A program made the position numbers and the translations under genes. From the NCBI GenBank assembly GCA_037903355.1, contig JBAJFE010000034.1, positions 1 through 64,000 on the forward strand: 64,000 nt of DNA. Reading direction: 5' to 3'. The DNA is from Trichuris trichiura (Eukaryota > Nematoda > Enoplea > Trichinellida > Trichuridae). The notes below the pieces were generated by a model that was not told the DNA's origin, ran no database searches, and worked only from the letters and a program-made list of their open reading frames with translations. Every line of letters starts with the position of its first letter. The stretch's first letter is position 1. Shown piece by piece: positions 56,901 to 64,000 of this stretch.

Positions 56901-59900
56901 GTCACATGGACTATCTGTGTAAACTCTTCGGGATTGTCGCACTGGCGGCACATTTCTTTTAGTTGGGAAGTCAAAAAATTCAAAACATGCAAAATTTACA
57001 AAAACAACTAAATTATGAACAAATAACGCGCTGACCTCTCAAATATAAGTGCTATCGCCCATAGTATAAGGACAAAGCCTTCACATATTGGACAGATTTA
57101 ATATTTCGTTTGCGAACTTCATCAGAGGACGTTTCTGTATTTTACACGCCTTAGCTGGTAGGCGAATGAAATTGGCAAGGTAATAATGGCATGCAACTTT
57201 TAAATATCAAACGCTCGAGCAAATTTGAATGACGATTTTAAGTTTTCAACCCTACAAGCTAGAAGCGAAATTTCTAAGCCCGAAAACTGTTGTTGCGGGA
57301 GAAAATATTACTTACCAAAAAGACGATCGGCCGAAAGACGGAAGAGCACCCTTGATGCCCCGATCATGTTGCTTAAGGCTGCTGCTACAGTTGCTGCCAC
57401 TATACCAATGAATATAAACGGTGGCCAAATGTTAATGTTTTGCATAACAATGTAATTGTTTTGCAGAAGCGTCCTCGTGCAAGAGGCGCCCAGGAGACAG
57501 GTGGTCAAAACGTACACAACAAAAGTGACCAACAACGCTTGCAGGGTACCTTTCGGAATGGATATATTCGGCTGCCTTAGTTCACCGGACATATTGGCAC
57601 CAGCCATTAAGCCTGTAATGCCGCTAAAGACGACCGCAAAAACTAGCGCAAAATTCATGTGCATGCCGGTCGTGTAATCAATGGTCCACTTCGGATACAG
57701 GTTCTCAAGAAAGGTATAACTTCTTATGCCTGTATAATTAGCGTACACTGTCATATTTGGTGTAACGGTACCATTAACATCCGTTTTGCCGTACGGATTA
57801 TCGTCAGGCAGACTGATCGACAGCCAATGATCAGCAATCATTAAACTCAACAGGAAACTGACATATGAAAGTGTCACAACGACCAGAACCATAAGTGACG
57901 TTCGGGCAAACATTTGAGCCCCAACCAAACATATAATCAACAAAATTAAGGAAATACAAAGGCCATACAAAAAGGCGTACCAGCGCCCACTTGGCACAGC
58001 GCCATCAACAGCGTAGCCTTAAAACGAAAACTTGTAGAACAACAATGAGAAAACTGCCTGGCGGACCTCCAGGGCCGAAGTTGTTGATCAACGCTTCTGT
58101 AAAGGCGGACACGTAGAGAGAACAAGAAAAAATGTTAGCAAAAAAGAACAGTACGCCAATGCTTCCTCCAAATTCCGGGCCCAACGCTCTGCTGATCATA
58201 TCTTAATCAAAACAGTTTTAACGTTAAAAAAATGTTTACTTCCAATAGCTACTTACAATATACGCCACCACCTTCTATGGCACCATTGGTAGAGACGGCG
58301 CAGAGTGACAAGACAGTGAATAATATAATCACATAGGCAATTGTAAGTTGTGCGAGAGTGACAAGAATGCCAGCTTGGCCAATAACAAAGCCTAAACGCC
58401 AGTTATTAACATGAAGAATCGGCCGTTCGAAAGGAACCGAACCACCCTATCCGCTAAGGATGAATTCTTTTTCTGTGAATTTCTTAACAACTTGCTCATC
58501 CGTTTATTGGTAGGGCGTTTTTCCTAATTTTTACAAATACAGTCACAAAGAACGCGAAGCCGTGGAAAGATCAATAATGAAGACCCATTACCAAACATGG
58601 AGTCTATTCGAAGGACCTAACCGAATACACGTTGTACGACAATTTCCAGCTAGTGACAGACAAGCTTAGGTTCAAAACTTCTAAAGGTCAAATGTCAACT
58701 TAATAGAAGCACAGAAAACGGTTACACAGCAGTAAAGAAAAAAATCGTTAACGTGCAGAGAGAGCAATAATTTGTTCGACAAACAAGGAGATAACCAACC
58801 GGACATTCTGATCGACTAATGCTCACCATGAAATCAAAGCTGACTTCAACAACTCATTTGATTAAAGACACACATAATGGCAGAATAAACAATTATTATG
58901 TTTAATCTCATATTCAGCTTCGTCGTCCACAACTTGATGAACAAGAAAAGTGACTTTCGCAAGACAAAAAATGTGAGTATCCCATTACAAAAGCTTACAA
59001 TGAATGGTAACGTCTTCGTTACTTTACCGTATGCAAGCGTTATTAGGGAAACAGAATTTCTGCACAAAGTTGCGCTGAGTGAGCTTGCATCTGCTTCTAG
59101 CATCCCTGAGACAGCAAAGCTAACTTCTTTCTCTTTATGCTTTTCATTTTCAGCCTTTTGAAAGCGGGAACAACCAGGATGCAAACTATTAAGTTGGTTT
59201 ATCGCCACTTCATAAAGCGTGAAAAGTTATCTTTCCATCGACTTGTTAACAACGAACTTTTTTCTTATGGGATCTCGTAGGTTACGCTCCCGCCATTTGA
59301 GGAATGCAGGTTCTTTTGTGGCAAGCATGCACTCATTTTAATCTGGTCCTACTGCAGAGCATGCTGGATATTCTGTTCTGCCCTCATTTCACTCTAAGCC
59401 AAAATATAAACCTTGCGGCTAGGCTTAAGCTTAGGTAAGGCCAGAATAGGACGGCCGGCAAAATTACGGTATAACAGTGGAGAGAATAGCCGGCAAGACC
59501 CCTCTTGCGCATATTTGTACGCTTATTCGTGTGATAAACGAATAACCGTATAGCAAAAACTGTCCTAGATGTTTACCGTCACCTTTAACATAATCTCGTT
59601 AGCAGTGCTCACGCAGAATACTATTTGCGAGACTCGTAAGTATGCGAGCACACAATAAAGTCAGTGATGCTAAATTTCCCTATCATTAATAATAGTTACA
59701 ATTCGGAGAGTTAAAAAGTTTTAGGCGCGATTTCTACAGGGCGGGAAAGTCAAGCCATATGGACTGTTATTATACATTTCTATGCATCAGCGGACTGCAG
59801 CACTCCATTCATCTGCTGCCGAACAGTTCTTCGGCTTAAATTCTCAATTTTGCGCTTTACTTTCTCAGCATGTACAACGTTGATGCTGTAATTCTTCAGT

Positions 59901-61511
59901 AGATGAACTCTCAAGTTTATCATCCAAAGAATCTACAGGACTCCAAACGCCTCGTTTCGTTGTTACATATCTTTTATAGTTCCCCCAAGCAAAATTGCGT
60001 ACGTGTACAAGAAATGATCATAATCATGACAAAAGAATGTTACATCCGTGTTTTAATATTAAAGGAAAGATAATAGCTGATCTTTCGTCATTCAACAGAT
60101 CTCGACAGCATCTCCCTACAAGCTGGTGCCTTCGTCGAAGCAGGGACGTGCTTAAGCTTAAGCTTAAGAATTGTATTGTATATGTGACCTCCGTCGTTGA
60201 ACTGTCAGGATAAAATTAATCACCAAATCACATAGAAATTCCGTGGATATTGAACCCCTAAACCGGTGCATTATTCGCAGAATTACTGCGCCTGCTTCTC
60301 AGGAGGCTTTTCGCTTTTGTTTGAACGAGGTCATGGTCTAACGAGTAACTTAGTCGAAGCGGGTCAGCGGCAAATGCGAGCAGAACTTAACACGAATCGA
60401 TTGCCCCAACTTTAAAGGTTCATACATGGAAGGCGCACAGTGCAGACTGGCAAACAATACGAGCAGCTGATCAGAAAAGAAGAGCCATCGACGATAGAGA
60501 TAGTATACTTTTGTCCTACAAAAGAATTCTGCAAATAATGCAACAATTCAGGAGCCGAATATCAAACAGCGCATTTGTGTTGTGCAGCGTAAAATTTTGT
60601 TTAGCTGACTTATGAAAATAAATCTATAGACAAGGTCGTAACCGGAAAAAATCTCAACCCAAATCTAACAATGCCCAGCTGAGCGGCAATATCGTCAAGC
60701 TGCCCCAACTGAAACATGATCCCATTAGTTTTCGCAGTGCACAATTACTACCATGTTCGTAAAAGTCGTCCGATTCTACAGGTTTTTTATTTGCAGTTTA
60801 TATTATCTTTTTTCCTAACCATGTCGAAACTTTATGCGGAGACTAATACGTTCTAAACTGAGCCCTCTAACTGACATTAAGCAGTGACGAAAAAGTACTA
60901 AGGCGCGGACAGAACTTAATGCCTACGTAATGGCTGGCCTTCAACAACGGATCAGGGCAACCAGCTGCGCTAGTGACAAATAGTTACACGATGAATCATG
61001 TGCAGAGTGCACTTTTTTGCCGACGTTTTGTTCGAATTATAGTGGGTGCAAAAAGCGGGTAGCAGGACCGCAAAAAGACTGAGTTCTTTGTTGGAGCCTT
61101 ATACGGCGTCGAACAAAGCGGTGAATTCCGCAAGTGTGAATCCGCGCCAACTAAGCGTAAAGAAATGGGCGTATAAAACTTACCGATTCGCAAGAAGAGC
61201 ATGACGCTAAACATGGACAATGCAACGGGACAAAAGACTCCGGAGAAGGTTGATAAACCTTTGACGCCCGAACTTTCTCCAGAAAAGCCAAGCATACTGC
61301 TTATTCCACTCAAGCTTCTCAGGAGATCGCTTTGGAGCAACGGCGCTGCATCCCTGCTTCTTGGGTCTGACAGGCCCATGTTACCTGTTGCTACTGCGGC
61401 GCCGTCGCCGGTGCCAACAGAGTCCGTTACATCCGTCACGAAGTTGCGATTGCTAATGTCGGTGGACTGGTACGAAGAGGAGGGGCTCACGAAGGCTTTG
61501 TTGTCCATCAA
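53953..61511 (-). CDS. SLC12A9: SLC12A9-like cation-chloride cotransporter family member (CIP1)
   Basis: Seven exons from the 5' end: 61511-61184, 58391-58257, 58201-58067, 58017-57316, 55700-55621, 55560-55436, 55354-53953; 2,907 nt, 968 residues (human 914). Starts with a polar tail, then [34 protein letters not shown] (two segments joined by splicing), [29 protein letters not shown], a glycosylatable loop with NMT and NIS sites, [59 protein letters not shown], and [19 protein letters not shown]. The long cytosolic tail has KNIVLARH and LRIFLC-like elements typical of SLC12A9 rather than NKCC/KCC. Vertebrate SLC12A9 was described as a cotransporter-interacting protein, with transport activity debated. 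Intron 1 is 2.8 kb; intron 4 is 1.6 kb. Confidence 0.94.
55701..57315 (-). other. SLC12A9 intron 4 with hairpin and terminus-like repeat
   Basis: Contains an 18-bp hairpin at 56,691-56,732 (TTCACGACGTGTTATTGC / GCAATAACACGTTGTGAA, one wobble) and GAAAGCTCCGGTGATAAAGC at 56,811-56,830, resembling the 3' half of the Penelope hammerhead terminus. Confidence 0.45.
58392..61183 (-). other. SLC12A9 intron 1 with old repeats
   Basis: Region 58,470-58,600 resembles the Penelope terminal sequence at 23,330-23,440 (GCTCATCCGTTTATTGGTAG block, then ACAAATACAGTCACAAAGAAC-like sequence). 59,428-59,475 carries the AAGGCCAGAATAGGACGG dispersed motif. Open frames near 58,846-59,208 occur on both strands and look spurious. 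Confidence 0.45.
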
Positions 61512-64000
61512 GCCACAGTCAGCCGCCTGTAGTGTACGTTAGTCGAGCTCTATTAAGAAATAAAATAACAATAATAAATAATACAACCCACGAAAAACGC
61601 TAAACGAATAGGTAGCACGGTTCCACAAAGGGCACTGTGGAGGGTACTGTAACACTTAAAATAATGCAAGTTCTGCTATCAATATGAATTTCCCAAAAAT
61701 TAAAGCATAGAACTAGTTGAATCTACCCAAACTCAGTATCTACAATATGCTGCATTCCAGTAAAAAGCGCAAGGGTAAAGGCACAATTCAAACATCGATT
61801 TTGCCCTTCGGCTGGGGTACAGCTTGCTTCTAGCCGGCCTGTAACCTTTTCAGAAACTCTGCTGGTGTGCGTGTGGAATATTTTTTTAATTCAGTTGTTT
61901 TTGTTCGTTCCGTACTCTATCTCATTATGTTAAGTATTGGAATAGCTTTAGAGGTTTGAAAGACCCGATATTTAAGCGAATTGTTAAGCTTTAATAATCA
62001 TCTCTTGCTAACAATTCAGAATTTTTTTTATTTTTTTGAAATATTCACAATTCCACATGTACAAACGTGTAAAATAAACCTTTTCCTTCCCTTTACAAAA
62101 TCTTGAACCTGAGCATGATTATTATGTGTGCTTGCGCGCAAAATATGCCTTAGTAAAATAAAAAGTAATGATATACCATTAACTTGACCTCTAATAATTT
62201 ACAGTGCAATAATTACAATTTTTTCTAAATAATTTAAGTTTTGCTTAATAGATAAAATGCATAAATTTTGAGTGTGAGAAATGTAACTTTTGTACAGGCT
62301 TATTAAACTTTATAACCGCAGTCATTATTGCGCTTCTTTAAACTTCAGCTGAACCAAAAAAGGTTGCTTTTGTTCAGCAACGTTGAATCAATGTTTAAGA
62401 GCGAGCAACGACGTGCCTTGAAACTATTACTTGAACAATGTGAACAAATGCTTGGTTATTCAATCTATGGAACGTCTTTGACTGAATCTTCAGCCTCATT
62501 GAAGTCTCAGCTTTCGAATGAGTTAATTTTCGATTACCAAGGTTCTACATTAATTTGCATAATTTGACCAATCAGCTTTGGCCGCCTCTGCAGTTTAATG
62601 CAAGAGAAATATTGATAAACCCTTGCACCATTAAAGTATTTTGCCGTTGCTGCTGCATTTGCATGCTGTTAATAAAGGACAGCGTATACCTAGTTCAAGT
62701 TTTCAGCGTCAGCTGTAAGCAATATTACTCCGCTAAAACTCGAACAGCCTTTTCTTTGACGAAAAGTCAGTACCTTTTCTATAAAATCTGCATTTCGAAT
62801 ATGCAAACAGGAAACCGTATGAAGGGGCGTTCTTTCGTGTATAAGCAGCTATGCATATCATTGTACTAAGAGTAAAGCCTTTTCCTAACGTCGTTCCTCA
62901 CTGCTGCAACTTTTCTAAACTACAGAATGAGTCACCTTCGTTTAGTCGTTGACAAAATCCTCGTGTCGATTGATCCAGTTCGCAACTTAACAAATCGTCC
63001 GTCTATTGATACTCGACGTCATAAGTCGCTTTTATTCTTGCAGTTCAGTATAGCTTTTCGCGGCATTTCGGCGCGATATTCCATTTCAGAATAATAGCGA
63101 TTTCTTTCTGTTCCTTCAAGCAATTCATTTGAGCTCTGAAAGGTGGGGTTTATTCTACTTGGAAAAATGGCCCACGGTAGCTCGCGAAGAAAATAAAAAG
63201 AAGTTGGAACACAGATGCAAACGTTTGCTCACCTGCGTCGCTGAGTCGGTTTCCATTTCGGTCAAAAGCATTACGGCAACAAAAGATTTTTACACGTTCG
63301 CCTTAATGTTCATGCAGGTGGCACCAGCTTGTCTGCAAAACTGGCTGCGAGAATCGACCGCTATTGTGTCCTTTTCTTGCATACGATATCCAAAGAAGGA
63401 ACACAGTAACAATTCGCCTCCGATAAGCAGAGATTTTGCGGGCGAACGCATCAGCGCTTGGTGAAGGTGAAAACGTTTTTCAACTGCCAAGTTAGAGCTA
63501 CTTTTTACTTAGTGACGTCAACTAGAACAAAAAGACAGGTTTCCGAATAAATTGCGCGCGCGCGCCAGAGTGTTTGCTCCATGCACTAACAATCCTCTTT
63601 TCAGATCCTTTATTCATTACGTCTTCACGATTGCTCTCATAAGCCGCAGTAGCCATGCGTTCGCCTAATCAAACAGATAATAGCAATTCTTTCCCCCATC
63701 ATTCCTTTGAACATAAGAGATGAAGACTGCCGCGCGGAAGTATCGTGCTTGAAAGCGAACATTTGTTCATAACAAGGCATGGTGGAAATGAACGGGGAAA
63801 TAACGTTAAGCAGCACATTGTTATAATATTAACGAAATGGACCAATCTGCGACGTGAAGAAATGTGCTGCCCATTAATCTCAAGCAAGTTGTTAGTTTGC
63901 ACCGTTTCCCAGCAACAGCAAGCGAATACTTGCTGCCTGGTACGAGGTCATTAATTATCTTACCATAATGCAAATCAGAGTGGTCAAATGATCATTTCAC
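61512..64000. other. AT-rich 3' flank without confident genes
   Basis: Probably includes the SLC12A9 promoter. Two plus-strand stretches have some coding character: 62,364-62,545 (after an acceptor-like TTGTTCAG; NVESMFKSEQRRALKLLLEQ...) and 63,129-63,464 (MSSERWGLFYLEKWPTVARE...). I recognise neither and could not chain them with in-phase splices. Confidence 0.35.

Overview
This window is metazoan genomic DNA: split genes with many short introns (mostly 45-65 nt), nuclear tRNA genes and several transposon families. Gene content (TAK1, U1-70K, SPTLC1, USF, SLC12A9), a secreted-type multi-domain trypsin-like protein with dead active sites, abundant Penelope-like retroelements and short TTAGGC runs point to a nematode, most likely a clade I parasite such as a whipworm (Trichuris). 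The genus is an inference from style and gene content, not from a search.

Layout. 1-4.87 kb (+): 3' part of a three-domain trypsin-like pseudoprotease. 4.9-30 kb: a transposon-rich block with no convincing single-copy host gene. It holds a large segmental duplication (copy 1 about 9.26-13.75 kb, copy 2 about 17.4-26.0 kb), each copy with an intact tRNA-Gln(UUG) gene, a 69-bp tandem-repeat array that reads as 23-residue repeats, and a shared tail. A ZBED/hAT transposon pseudogene separates the copies, a large inverted Penelope-like element sits inside copy 2, and two hAT MITEs with perfect 8-bp target duplications follow at 27.6 and 29.4 kb.

31-38 kb: MAP3K7/TAK1 (+) converging on SNRNP70/U1-70K (-). 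39.4-43.7 kb: a pogo/Tigger-like DNA transposon carrying a palindromic insertion and a nearly complete Penelope-like element, followed by a small hammerhead-bearing insertion. 44.3-47.1 kb: SPTLC1 (-). 47.9-48.4 kb: a possible small membrane-protein gene (+). 52.4-53.3 kb: a USF-type bHLH-zip factor (+), converging on SLC12A9 (-, 53.95-61.5 kb). The last 2.5 kb is AT-rich with no confident gene.

The host genes are unrelated housekeeping or signalling genes and do not form a pathway. I checked the reading frames by hand: the summed exon lengths of the five complete or near-complete models are divisible by three and all junction phases agree. The most interesting system is the Penelope-like family: hammerhead-ribozyme-like cores (CTGANGA...GAAA) at the element termini, 12-13 bp target-site duplications, and at least four tiny fold-back derivatives (about 190-245 bp), one of which has its empty site preserved in the paralogous copy.
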